Below, piece by piece: positions 50,183 to 59,076 of a stretch of DNA of 61,390 bases; the stretch's first letter is position 1; every line of letters begins with the position of its first letter. The notes beneath the pieces were generated by a model that saw only the letters and a program-made list of their open reading frames with translations, did no database searches and was not told where the DNA came from. Location: the NCBI GenBank assembly GCA_027577415.1, contig JANBQS010000019.1, forward strand, positions 1 to 61,390. The letters are read 5' to 3'. Position numbers and translations under genes: made by a program. The DNA is from Coemansia sp. RSA 922. Its lineage: Eukaryota; Kickxellomycota; Kickxellomycetes; Kickxellales; Kickxellaceae.

Positions 50183-50617
50183 GCTCGATTTTCTTTTTTT
50201 TCCAAGATTCATCACAGAACATTTGTCTCGATCCCTTGGTAATCATTAGTCACGCCCCAGCCTCAATCTATTAGTAATTTAAAATCAATTTGTAAGCCAT
50301 TATGATCAAATCACAGGTGATTGATCCAGATTGCCTTTCAAACTGAAACACGTGTTCTAGACCAGCCCGATTTAACCAATAGTATCGGCCCAACAGTCCA
50401 CACCATAGCACAACCAGACTGCACACGCTTTACTAATGTTTTTTGCTCCACTACCATCGTTCTAGCTTAGAGTGACTCGGTGCCAGTTACCAATGTTGTT
50501 GGTCATATTTGTCTCATCTCGTCCCTTTGCCTTGTATACACACCTCCACTTGATTCGTTGCTTCAGTATCGACAGAGATAAGTTTCCAAACTGGATCATA
50601 ATATATTGGACAGGCTC
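50183..50617. other. Intergenic, no gene seen
   Basis: Mixed-composition spacer between the WrbA-type promoter and the 3' end of the recombinase-like gene; no frame or repeat worth calling. Confidence 0.5.
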
Positions 50618-51850
50618 TCAGTGCTTAACTACACTCTTCTTCCTATGTGGTGGTTGATGCCCTTCGACAATAGACCAGACAAGTTTGATATGGCTTTTTG
50701 TCTGCATCTTCCACGCCTCTGACCAATCACTTTCTGAAATGTAGTTATTTAGATCCTCATCCGATGTTGTACGAGGATCCATCCGTTTTGCTATACACCA
50801 CCTTGCCCATTTTTTCCACAATAAATCATGGCCCCCATTGGTTCTTAGAGAAAATTGCTGAAAGTAAGCAGTAATGGCCGCCTCTGTAAAGCCTTGACGC
50901 AAGAGACCATCACGGATGACACCTTGACGACTGAGTTCTAGCGGTAACTCCTGTATAGATGCCTGAACGATACCCGAAACTAGCACTGTTGAATCGGTCG
51001 CCGAGGAACTATCAGTATCGTCTGCGCTATCTTCCGATATACTAGCATAACCCAAGAACATGGGATGTACAGCGGAAGCTGGAGTGTCCTCAACGCTTTC
51101 GCCAGCCTCTCGAATATCGTCAATACTAGACGACAAAGAAGACAAGGGAGCACCTGTGGTAGATCGGACTCCTTGCACAGTATCACGACTGTAGAATTGC
51201 TGCTGCTGTTGTTCCAAATTATCCGATTGTCTGCGCTCATGGCGATGCGAGTGGCTAGGCTCTCTGGTAACTGACCCGTCGACTCTCTTTCCCCACCAAC
51301 GCGTTTTCAATCTTCTAGTACTTCTCACGCACTCAGTCGAGGTAGCACCATCCGGCCCCATCTCCTTGTCCACGCTTTGGGAGCATCTGTAGGCATTGGC
51401 TTTATCCGCAAGAGTTTTAGATATAGCTACTCTGTGCCGGTCGCGCGTATCTGATAGAGAGGCACAGAGAGTGGTCAGGATATTGCCCACCTGTTTTACC
51501 CGTTTCCCATTGACTTGCCGGCCGCCAAGCGCAACTCGAAGAAGCTCGACGCTATATGCTACCATGGTGGCTGTCTGACTGTAGGCCTCGTCTACCGCGA
51601 GGTCGTTGTCCAGCCCTGTAATCCCCACCTTTGCAAAGGTCGCCCAAGTACTAGCGGTAAAGCTGAGAGGTTCAAAAGCCGACTGTTTAGGCGAGTATTG
51701 CTTGCGAAGCTCTCTCCACGTCGACCCCGTAGTGCTAATTTCGAGCATTATCTCGTCTAGACGCACTGTAGTAACCAAGCTATCAATGCTATCTAGTTCG
51801 CTGTCGCTGCTGTAGAGTGGCTCATCATCACTATCCTGTTCGACGTACAT
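50618..51850 (-). CDS. Recombinase N-domain protein, possibly from a DIRS/tyrosine-recombinase retroelement (410 aa)
   Basis: The open frame runs from MYVEQDSDDEPLYSSDSELD. Its N-terminal 300 residues are gag-like or disordered with a basic patch (RRLKTRWWGKR) and polyQ. The last 90 residues contain LLWKKWARWCIAKRMDPRTT then DLNNYISE, which fits the SAM-like core-binding domain of tyrosine recombinases in fungal DIRS-type elements (W..W..WC, then a spacer and a helix). The catalytic R-H-R-Y domain is missing, as are reverse transcriptase and RNase H. It may be a truncated element or a domesticated gene; the intact 410-codon frame favours recent insertion or selection. Confidence 0.45.
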   Translation of the reverse strand: MYVEQDSDDEPLYSSDSELDSIDSLVTTVRLDEIMLEISTTGSTWRELRKQYSPKQSAFEPLSFTASTWATFAKVGITGLDNDLAVDEAYSQTATMVAYSVELLRVALGGRQVNGKRVKQVGNILTTLCASLSDTRDRHRVAISKTLADKANAYRCSQSVDKEMGPDGATSTECVRSTRRLKTRWWGKRVDGSVTREPSHSHRHERRQSDNLEQQQQQFYSRDTVQGVRSTTGAPLSSLSSSIDDIREAGESVEDTPASAVHPMFLGYASISEDSADDTDSSSATDSTVLVSGIVQASIQELPLELSRQGVIRDGLLRQGFTEAAITAYFQQFSLRTNGGHDLLWKKWARWCIAKRMDPRTTSDEDLNNYISESDWSEAWKMQTKSHIKLVWSIVEGHQPPHRKKSVVKH

Positions 51851-52244
51851 TATGCTCTTTCTCTATGCCCGCGTGGTAATAAGGTAAAAAAATAAATGAG
51901 AATGAATTACATATATAACTTTTTGTGATAAACAAAAATGGTTCAACACAAGAGAAAACGCGAGACATTTTTTTTTAGAAAAGTCGTTGTATCGAAGCCC
52001 TGTATGGGTCCGAGCCACGATCTTTGAGTAAAAGATCGACTTGAATCTTTAAATGCATTTTTACGTCTCTGATAACTAATATAGCTTTTTCAGGAGTGGA
52101 CACCACAGTTTCCCAAGTGCCCAAGCAATGATATTCTAGATGTTTTGGTAGGCCATTCTTAATTTATTTTGAATTCCATATGGCTATAATAGAATTGCAA
52201 TAAGTGACATCAACACAAAATCCCCTATGGCTAGCCCGTTTTCC
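51851..52244. other. Intergenic, no gene seen
   Basis: AT-rich spacer. No gene, repeat or RNA structure supported. Confidence 0.5.
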
Positions 52245-52436
52245 TTAAAGTGGCTTTGTCAACAACAAGTATTGGGAAAATTCCGCTGAACTTAAGTATA
52301 CCCAGTCGTCATATGGTATTACAGACCCGGTTGTAGCGGCCCAGGAAACACAACTCGCCTTGTGAGAGAGGTAGGGGCCTGGTAGTCTAAAATGTGTTTG
52401 GCAGTAAAAGCACGTGCGTATAGTAAATTCAGACAT
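52245..52436 (-). CDS. 63-aa mini zinc-finger protein 2 (single C2HC finger)
   Basis: MSEFTIRTCFYCQTHFRLPG then PYLSHKASC gives C-x2-C-x12-H-x3-C, the same spacing as the 75-aa protein at 15931. Here the finger is at the N-terminus and is followed by a 34-residue tail (VIPYDDWVYLSSAEFSQYLL). A perfect TATATAAAG lies 64 bp upstream on the same strand. It could be the first exon of a longer gene, but the frame ends naturally and no donor site is obvious. Confidence 0.6.
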   Translation of the reverse strand: MSEFTIRTCFYCQTHFRLPGPYLSHKASCVSWAATTGSVIPYDDWVYLSSAEFSQYLLLTKPL

Positions 52437-52499
52437 TGTTGAGCAATCGCAAGGAGGTGTTTGGAATATAATATAGAATTAAACACTTTGTTGCTTCTT

Positions 52500-52508
52500 C
52501 TTTATATA
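52500..52508 (-). promoter_or_regulatory. TATA box of mini zinc-finger gene 2
   Basis: TATATAAAG on the minus strand, 64 bp before the ATG at 52436. Confidence 0.65.
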
Positions 52509-53013
52509 GCTGGCGGCAGACCCCAACTATATGTTTCAAAAATGTGTAACTGCAAAAAAAAACTCGTGTTGTGAATTTATTGATCAAAGTTCCAGTTTGT
52601 AGATATTTATCATAGTTGTGAAACAAGCCGATTAGGATATTAAAATTTCTGAAGCTAATAGAAAAGTGATATACAGCGCTGGCTTCCCTGTACGAGGACT
52701 ACAGGTTGGTGCCATGTTGATTATTATTGTTTATTTAGGCGTTAAACAAATAATGGCAGGCCCCTCCAGTTCTGCACTGGTTCATTATCAAAGTTCAGAT
52801 CTTGCGCATACTATGGAACTCAAAGCTGTATGCTGAGACATGTGCTGTGGTATGTTGGGACAAGCAGAGCTGCAACCAAAGTGAAAAGCATCAATCGCTG
52901 AGAGGGCCAGAATATATGACCTACCAAACAATATTATGAAGAAAAAACTCTTTAGTTCGCTATTTCTCACAACCACTATATTTTCTCTTATTATATGCTT
53001 TTATTTTTACTTG
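52509..53013. other. Junction between the single-copy segment and arm 2
   Basis: About 500 bp with no supported gene; the inner breakpoint region of arm 2. Confidence 0.4.
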
Positions 53014-53487
53014 CTAACAGGTATCAAGGGGGCAGTAAAGCGAATTTACACCCAGATAGTTGCGCCTGTAATACTCACGGGCTTCATCCATATTGAAATC
53101 AAACCTATTGTCCTCATAATACCTATCACCTAGCTCATTAGCCTTGACAATTATTTTCTCGCCATTATCTGCCAGTTTATCACATACACTCCTTAGCTGG
53201 TCGTCAGTACCAAAAAATACATAGACATGTTCTTCTTCGGCTACATTTACTTTGTTAATGGTTTTATGTGCGGTTGACCTAACTGGACCATCCACCAAGA
53301 TTGGGGTATTATTCATAGTTAAATAACGATACGAACAACAATCTAACATTCTAGTTTGGGCGGTTAAACTATTAACCACCCCAGCATCAATAGGTCCAGT
53401 TTTTGGAACATGTCTGCTGATCTGCAGGTTACCTTCTGCATTGACGATAACGGCAAAGTAGAAATAAGGTCCTTTCTTTAAAGACAT
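53014..53487 (-). CDS. Orphan small protein H (157 aa), pair of G
   Basis: The ATG at 53487 opens MSLKKGPYFYFAVIVNAEGN. It matches G at the N-terminus, GPID, EEHVYVFFGTDDQL and the C-terminal YYEDNRFDFN. The middle differs (SYRYLTMNNTPILVDG), and H ends in a Cys-containing tail (YCPLDTC). Its TATA box is changed to TATATTAAG and it has one TGATGTCA site against three for G, so expression is likely lower or differently controlled. Unknown function. Confidence 0.68.
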   Translation of the reverse strand: MSLKKGPYFYFAVIVNAEGNLQISRHVPKTGPIDAGVVNSLTAQTRMLDCCSYRYLTMNNTPILVDGPVRSTAHKTINKVNVAEEEHVYVFFGTDDQLRSVCDKLADNGEKIIVKANELGDRYYEDNRFDFNMDEAREYYRRNYLGVNSLYCPLDTC

Positions 53488-54101
53488 GTTGAGAAAGTAA
53501 AGAGGTAGGTGATTTAGCGGAATTGTGCTTTGGTGTAGTTTGAAAATAGTGAGGACCAACAGCAGCTCGCTTAATATAGCAGATAAAACACAATTCACCA
53601 TTAGCAGCAGGAAAGGGCCAGAGGGGTAAAAGTGTGGACTCGTGCACAATTCCCCCAACGAATTCAAGAGAGAAAATAATGACATCACCAAATTCCTTTG
53701 TTGTTGTAGGATCGACAGATCGCATCAGCGAGCGATCCCACATTTTGGTCTTGTGACTGGTTTATTGCCCAATGGGGCAATCTTTAATGTTGACGACTAG
53801 CGCTACTGCACCACGACTAAAGTTATTTAAGGAATCGCGCATGGCATACCGGCTTAGGTTTCTTTAATCATTTCTTATCTCTTTATTATTTATTTAATAC
53901 GAGACATTAGAACGGTGACTTAGGCTAATGCCAAATAAGCTAGATACTACACATCTACACCACTATTGCCAGTCTGCGCAACCTCAAAAGCAAATGCTTA
54001 AATATGGAGAGTAGCAAGAGACTGTGCGGGTTATTGGGCACTTGCCCCCTTTTCTCCGGTCCTTGCCATAATCTGCTCTCCTAAATAGCTTTAATTAAGC
54101 A
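53488..54101 (-). promoter_or_regulatory. Promoter region of gene H and spacer to F
   Basis: Contains the altered TATA (minus TATATTAA, 53571-53578) and one TGATGTCA (53680-53687) in the context TTGGTGATGTCATTATTT, identical to the third repeat unit before G. The rest is AT-rich with no gene. Confidence 0.6.
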
Positions 54102-54539
54102 CTATGCACGCATGGGCAAACTGAGAGAAACAACACTATGCTTATCAACATATTTATATTCATTCAATGGGTTTTCAACATTATGATCGCTGATAGCTTC
54201 TCGAATTTCTTTAGTGGTCAAGTCGATATTTTTCAACATTGCAAAAAGTGAACAGCTGGGGTTTGCCCTGGAGCCAGCATATAGCAAGGCAAAATCCGTG
54301 AAAGTAGTGCCTTCTGGTAGGCTTGCATCTTTTGTCCAACCTGTGCCCCAACTATAACCGTAATGGGCGACCATACTGCCAATGACAATGCCTTTGAGCT
54401 GCGCTTTAATCATGTTTTCAGCAATTGCAGGGTGGCTGATACGTTCATTTCCTATCTCAAATAACCCCAAGTACGTAATTTCAATTTCATCGTTTATTTT
54501 TTGGTGGTTGTAAACCTTTACTCTAATTCTATCAGACAT
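54102..54539 (-). CDS. Orphan small protein F (145 aa), pair of E
   Basis: The ATG at 54539 opens MSDRIRVKVYNHQKINDEIE. Shared blocks with E are YLGLFEI, HPAIAENMI (E: CPAVADNLI), LLYAGSRANPSCS, MLKNIDLTTKEI and AISDHNVENP. F lacks the E tail after YVD and ends SLSLPMRA. The leader is conserved for at least 130 bp with E. Unknown function. Confidence 0.73.
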   Translation of the reverse strand: MSDRIRVKVYNHQKINDEIEITYLGLFEIGNERISHPAIAENMIKAQLKGIVIGSMVAHYGYSWGTGWTKDASLPEGTTFTDFALLYAGSRANPSCSLFAMLKNIDLTTKEIREAISDHNVENPLNEYKYVDKHSVVSLSLPMRA

Positions 54540-54662
54540 GACCACTAGTTTCAAGCAGTGCGCAGTTAGGCTGAGCTATAAATGTTGGGTGTATAAAGGT
54601 ATTTAAGGGAGTGGGTCAATTGTGTTTTTGTCCAGAAACATTTTCCTCCAGAGGGCGTACCT

Positions 54663-54670
54663 CTTAAATA
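54663..54670 (-). promoter_or_regulatory. TATA-like element of orphan gene F
   Basis: CCTATTTAAGAGG on the minus strand, 124 bp before the ATG, followed by GTACGCCCTCTGGAGGAAAATG, nearly as before gene E. Confidence 0.65.
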
Positions 54671-55321
54671 GGATGGCTGAGACGGAAGGGAGGGAGGAAA
54701 AAAAAACAGCCCTCGTTTTTTACCCAGCGGAAAACAATTGGATGATGACGACGGACTGGCCCATTAATTGTCTCCAAGCTGAGGCTTCTTTGACGAGCCT
54801 TTGAAACTATTTTTGTTCAGCTGCCAGCTCTTTATTGCTAATGACGTATGCACTATAAAGTGCTCCCTGTTTCTATTTTGGGGGGGGGGGCGATTTTCTT
54901 TACAGAGGCCTTTGAGTGTATCCCCTGCTCAAATTCCGCAGTTGGAGGCCAAAAATTGCCCAAAAAATGCTTCAAGCCAAACTGCTTTTTTCTTTGTGCT
55001 TTGAGAGAATTCTTTGGCCAGCTTTCTCTTTTTTATGTGCAATGGCCTTTAACAAAAAAAAGCAGCACCCTGCTACTTTTTTATTACGGATTGGCTTTGA
55101 GCAAGCCTTTGATGACGTATATCCAGATTCCACATGTTGATGATGGTGGATTTGCCCCCAATATAATTCTTTCTGCTGGCAGGAGAAATTCCTGCTTCCA
55201 CCAAGCGGTGTGGTATAAAAGAAAAGTATGTTTTCCAGCAAAATAAAACCAACGACTCCTCACCTCTTCCAAGATCTAATAATTTTTACTACTGCTACTC
55301 TCCTCTTTTATTCAACTAGAC
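54671..55321. promoter_or_regulatory. Divergent promoter block between F and J
   Basis: Counterpart of 41820-43000 in arm 1. It keeps GGCCAGTCCGTCGTCATCAT (minus), two TACGTCA elements and the J TATA box (TATAAAAG, 55214-55221). A run of ten G (about 54882-54891) is unique to this arm. No coding frame is shared with arm 1. Confidence 0.6.
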
Positions 55322-55588
55322 ATGACGAGTGGTAACAAAACACCTGCTTGTAAAACCATTGAAAATGAGTGTACCTCGCTGAACGGAGTAGTCAGTTATA
55401 ATGCTATAAGCAATGGAGCCAAGGTGGTTCCTACTGCTAAGGAAATAGAAAGTAAAGTTATTGAAGACAGCGCACTTGTTTTCCAAATAATAAGAGGCGA
55501 CGGTTTGACTACCGAGCTTCAAGCATCTAAGCAAGAGGATAAAGATGAATGGGACCTATTTTCGATAATACCGCAGATTGGCACTTAA
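55322..55588 (+). CDS. Orphan small protein J (88 aa), pair of I
   Basis: MTSGNKTPACKTIENECTSL, NGVVSYNAISNGAK, ESKVIEDSALVFQIIRGDGL and DEWDLFSIIPQIGT. It lacks the MY dipeptide insertion and the last 20 residues of I. It is the closest pair in the duplication. A TATA box lies 108 bp upstream. Unknown function. Confidence 0.73.
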   Translation: MTSGNKTPACKTIENECTSLNGVVSYNAISNGAKVVPTAKEIESKVIEDSALVFQIIRGDGLTTELQASKQEDKDEWDLFSIIPQIGT

Positions 55589-56047
55589 AGCGTGTGACAG
55601 GAAGACATGAAAAGTAGATATTGGCGATTAAAGTTAGGATTGCGTGAAGATGGTTCCACAAAGACAAGCGATCTGGAATCGTATATACTACTAGCCATCT
55701 GCATCTATGCCATCTCCTTGTGTGAGCTATGGACTCGAGTGTGTTTCTCATAGAATGTTTTTCAGACGCAGGGCTTACTTCAATACACAATTTACTTGGA
55801 ACTTGCTAAGGTCACACTTGATTGTATCTGACTCTTTCCTGCCTTAGCCTGTTGTTCAGGACAATGCGTCCAGCCTTTTGGACGCATACGACCTTGGCAA
55901 ATAGTAGTGGAGTAATGAAATGTAAACTTTTATTTAGTTGGTTGTCATTTGGAAATATGAATCATGTTGACTCATCAGTCTTAGCTGGATACCTAGCTAA
56001 TGTACACAATAACTTTCTTAGTAAGTTGGTCAGAAAGTATACTGAAT
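55589..56047. other. Conserved non-coding block of arm 2
   Basis: Holds the reverse copy of the ultra-conserved block with its hairpin (55864-55887) and an AP-1/GCN4-like TGAGTCA. The overlapping frame shared with arm 1 (NTLESIAHTRR) differs mainly at amino-acid-changing sites, so it is not treated as coding. Confidence 0.5.
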
Positions 56048-56374
56048 TTACCAACCAAAACAAGACATAACTCTTTGTAAAAATAGTTTTGGGCTTTCCC
56101 TAAACTTAAAGTCATTAGTGAGTAAACTAGACTTATTCACAGGATTTATTGCCACTGAGAACAACCAAATAGGATGATTGGTTGGCATGTGCAACTTCGG
56201 CTCAGTGACATGCATCATCGCCACCAGACCTGTGCAATCGGCGTTGGAATAAAGGTTGGTCAGGTTTCCGCTGATAGAAACTCTATAGTAGCCGAGACAG
56301 TACCGCGAGTTTACTTTATGGCACTTTGTGTTCAGCACTACTAATTTCTCGACTTCCTCATTGTTGTCAAGCAC
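56048..56374 (-). pseudogene. Fragment L' (copy of L)
   Basis: The open stretch begins at a GTG, not an ATG (VLDNNEEVEKLVVLNTKCHK, then YCLGYYRVSISGNLTNLYSN). Upstream in the same frame MKIHLLADLLFS ends at TAA, in the position shared with L. The stretch runs on further than L at its C-terminus because the terminal stop was lost. Probably a relic. Confidence 0.45.
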
Positions 56375-56432
56375 ATAGCGAATTTCTTGTTAGCTAAAGA
56401 GGAGATCGGCCAGTAAATGGATTTTCATTATG

Positions 56433-56909
56433 TAGACGTCCAAAGATAATATTAATTCCAGATGACGCTAGTATGCCTTGAAGACATTAGGTGAGTTGTC
56501 TCCCACGGTAGGTCCCACCTAATACATGACTCGTTTTGCTTGTTGACACCATGTGTTCCTCCTCTCTATTTTGATTGATGGTGGCTTTCCTCTAGGTCAG
56601 GGCTTGCCTCGCACAGGCTAAAGCTCATCAAAGGCAAAAGAAATCATCAATTTCTGCTGTACTTGTACTAATCACTTTTAATTATCCGATTTTCTTCCCT
56701 ATTAGTAAAGAAAAGTGCTAACGCATCTAAAGTGGGAGAAAACTCCCTCAATGTACCCATGATTTCCTAGCGTTGTCTAGGATTAACATAATGCGTTCTA
56801 TTACTCACTAATACCTGCTTATTACAGTTGATCTTGTTGAATATCGGATATTCGTTTTCTTTTTTACTACACAAATATTTTTTTACTATCTCTATCGCCT
56901 ATTATTACT
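56433..56909. other. Upstream region of the F-box/LRR-like gene
   Basis: No gene seen. It ends in a pyrimidine-rich leader before the ATG at 56910. Confidence 0.45.
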
Positions 56910-58679
56910 ATGTGCGCACTATCCCCACTTTACGTTCTTCCGCTCCATATTGTCGAGCTAATACTGGACTACATTGCAGGCAGCAGCCGATTGCAGTTTG
57001 ATGATGTCTATAAAGGAACCGAGGAATACGCGACTTTACTGATGCCGCTACTGACCGCGTGTCCCAGCTTTGCCTCTCCTGCTTATGCGCGTATGTTTGG
57101 GGTCTACGACATAAAGCTTTTCAAAGTTTTTGACTATGATTTTAGCTCGCCACCTTTGTTACAGATCAACCTCGGAAACACCCTAGTTCCTGCTCACTTA
57201 CACGTTAAAAAGCTAAAAATTAGTGTGGCGGTGCTAGATATCTACAGGGGGACCACGCTGAAGGAGCTGTCGTGTGAGTCCTACATTAACTGTACATTTC
57301 CAAAGGTTCGCGCAATCGATTATTCGTTGCATCTACCATCGGCACATGAGCATCAAGAGTTTATTGCGACTTCTTCGCCCGATACGGAGTCCAATATCAG
57401 CGCATTTGTGGAACGAGTTAAGCAGATGGCACCCTTAGCGGACAGTGTTATTATTTCGACCACAAGTCGCAACTCTAGCAGGCCCGAGTCCATTGTTTAT
57501 CAGCTGAACAACCTTGTTTCGCAGCTCAGCCAGTGTGCTATAAACATCAACTACGGTTTCGATCATCGGCTAGTTATTTTTGGTCATTATCCAACTGGAC
57601 TGCGCAGCCTGGTTTATCGGCGCTCCGGTCCTACTGACGATGACGACGAGCATATAATGCAACTCGTGCGACGTAATGCCTCGACATTAATGTCTCTGGC
57701 CCTCTACGTAACTGTGATGGCAGATATAACCAGTCTTATTCAGAATGCCGATGGCAGCTATGTAGAGTACTACTACTTGCATACATTTAGGTTACATGAG
57801 TGGCAAAACTCGGACAAAATGACTCAGCGGCCAGTGTTTCCAGGCGCAGTTCCGTTCCCTAATCTTCGGCGATTGGAAATCAGACATGCGAACCCTTTCG
57901 GTGACGACACGCCATTCAGGGGTAACGCGGCTACGCTGGAATCTCTGTCATTGAGCCCTAGTACCAGTACAGCTAGAATTCTTCGCGATCACAATATTTT
58001 TACACCAAACAGCCACCCTAGACTTCACTACGTCAGCATTGAGGGGAGACCGTATTCCAGACCGAATATTTTTAAGACCGAGGTCGAGTACTTGCGGTTT
58101 GTACTGAGTATTGGGCCTAATTCGCCTGTCCGTACAATACTCGATTCGCTAAAGGGCACTGCGCCTCAGTCCATACTTTCAACGTTTGGTGAGTATACCT
58201 GCATTCAAGTTCTAAATCTGGAAAATTTGCACTTGGACATCTGGGACACCATTGCGTTGATAAAGGCACTCCCGCTTCTTTCGGATCTGCATGCAACATT
58301 TTCTGTTCTTGGTCCACGGCCCGATGGAGTTTCTGAGCCCGAGTTACCCGCATACCTAATCGCCAACTACGCCCCCATGGGGAAGCTGTTCCGTTGCTGG
58401 TGTATTGAGTTTGAAACTTTCGAACTCCACGTTTTCCGCGAGGCTGTACATTGTGTGCTGTTGTTGGCTTTGGCCTGTCCAAACTTTGACTATGCGGCAG
58501 TACCTCGTGGTGAACGTGAGGTAGTTATGGCGTACATGAACGAGATGATTGCAACAGATGCATTCAAACCACATGCGTCTCGGTTGCGGCGTTTGTTATT
58601 TGGCGGACGAGAGGATCAGATTCTTAGCGTCGATGTGGCACAGGCGGAGTACGAGGAGGAGCGCGTGAGATGGAGCTAG
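56910..58679 (+). CDS. F-box/LRR-like protein of a large Kickxellales-type family (589 aa)
   Basis: It starts MCALSPLYVLPLHIVELILD, continuing YIAGSSRLQF, an F-box-like helix pair. WACP-type ACPSFASPAYARMF follows, then a long series of strand-loop-helix units (FPNLRRLEIRHANPFGDDTP, ATLESLSLSPSTS, IQVLNLENLHLDIWDTIALI) typical of degenerate leucine-rich repeats. Such proteins usually recruit targets to SCF ubiquitin ligases, but binding to SKP1 cannot be shown here. I recall large expansions of this type in Coemansia relatives; this is memory, not a search. A dead partial copy lies at 26.1-26.6 kb. Confidence 0.65.
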   Translation: MCALSPLYVLPLHIVELILDYIAGSSRLQFDDVYKGTEEYATLLMPLLTACPSFASPAYARMFGVYDIKLFKVFDYDFSSPPLLQINLGNTLVPAHLHVKKLKISVAVLDIYRGTTLKELSCESYINCTFPKVRAIDYSLHLPSAHEHQEFIATSSPDTESNISAFVERVKQMAPLADSVIISTTSRNSSRPESIVYQLNNLVSQLSQCAININYGFDHRLVIFGHYPTGLRSLVYRRSGPTDDDDEHIMQLVRRNASTLMSLALYVTVMADITSLIQNADGSYVEYYYLHTFRLHEWQNSDKMTQRPVFPGAVPFPNLRRLEIRHANPFGDDTPFRGNAATLESLSLSPSTSTARILRDHNIFTPNSHPRLHYVSIEGRPYSRPNIFKTEVEYLRFVLSIGPNSPVRTILDSLKGTAPQSILSTFGEYTCIQVLNLENLHLDIWDTIALIKALPLLSDLHATFSVLGPRPDGVSEPELPAYLIANYAPMGKLFRCWCIEFETFELHVFREAVHCVLLLALACPNFDYAAVPRGEREVVMAYMNEMIATDAFKPHASRLRRLLFGGREDQILSVDVAQAEYEEERVRWS

Positions 58680-59076
58680 TATCTTAGAAGTGGGGGCGTG
58701 GATAGTAGAGTGAGAAAAATAAAAATTTCTTGTAGTGTAAAACTTGTGACATATTCAATCCGTCTTTTTTAAAAGCAATGCACCATGTTTTTCTCAATGA
58801 CAGATAGAGTGAAAGAAAAAATAAACCAAAGGGCTATCAAAACTTGTGTTTAAATGGATATGTCACCAATGCCTCTTTTCGGGAAAATGCGGCTGACACT
58901 CTCAAGTATAATGTTTACATGTCAACCCTAAATAAAAGTGCCAGATCATGCCTGTGAATATCAAGGGCCCTAAATATTTAGCCAAAATTCGAGTGTTTTC
59001 GAATACCTTTTTTTTTCAACACTACTCGGGAATAAACCAGTTCCAATAAACTTTCAAATAACAAATAGAAAAAAGT
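58680..59076. other. Convergent intergenic region
   Basis: About 400 bp between the convergent F-box-like and eIF3m genes; AT-rich, with AATAAA-type polyadenylation signals. No gene. Confidence 0.5.

Larger units (their letters stand above)
53014..56432 (-). repeat. Arm 2 of the inverted segmental duplication (partner 40680-44980)
   Basis: Reversed order H-F-promoter block-J-conserved block-L'. Outer homology ends near ATCCATTTACTGG..GATCTCC (56405-56425, matching 40686-40706). Protein identities between partners vary from very high to about 45 percent, so the duplication is not recent everywhere. Confidence 0.9.

Noticed and set aside
54972..55241. 89-codon frame on the minus strand in the F-J promoter block
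   Set aside because: Not conserved in arm 1 and overlaps the J TATA box and CRE-like elements.
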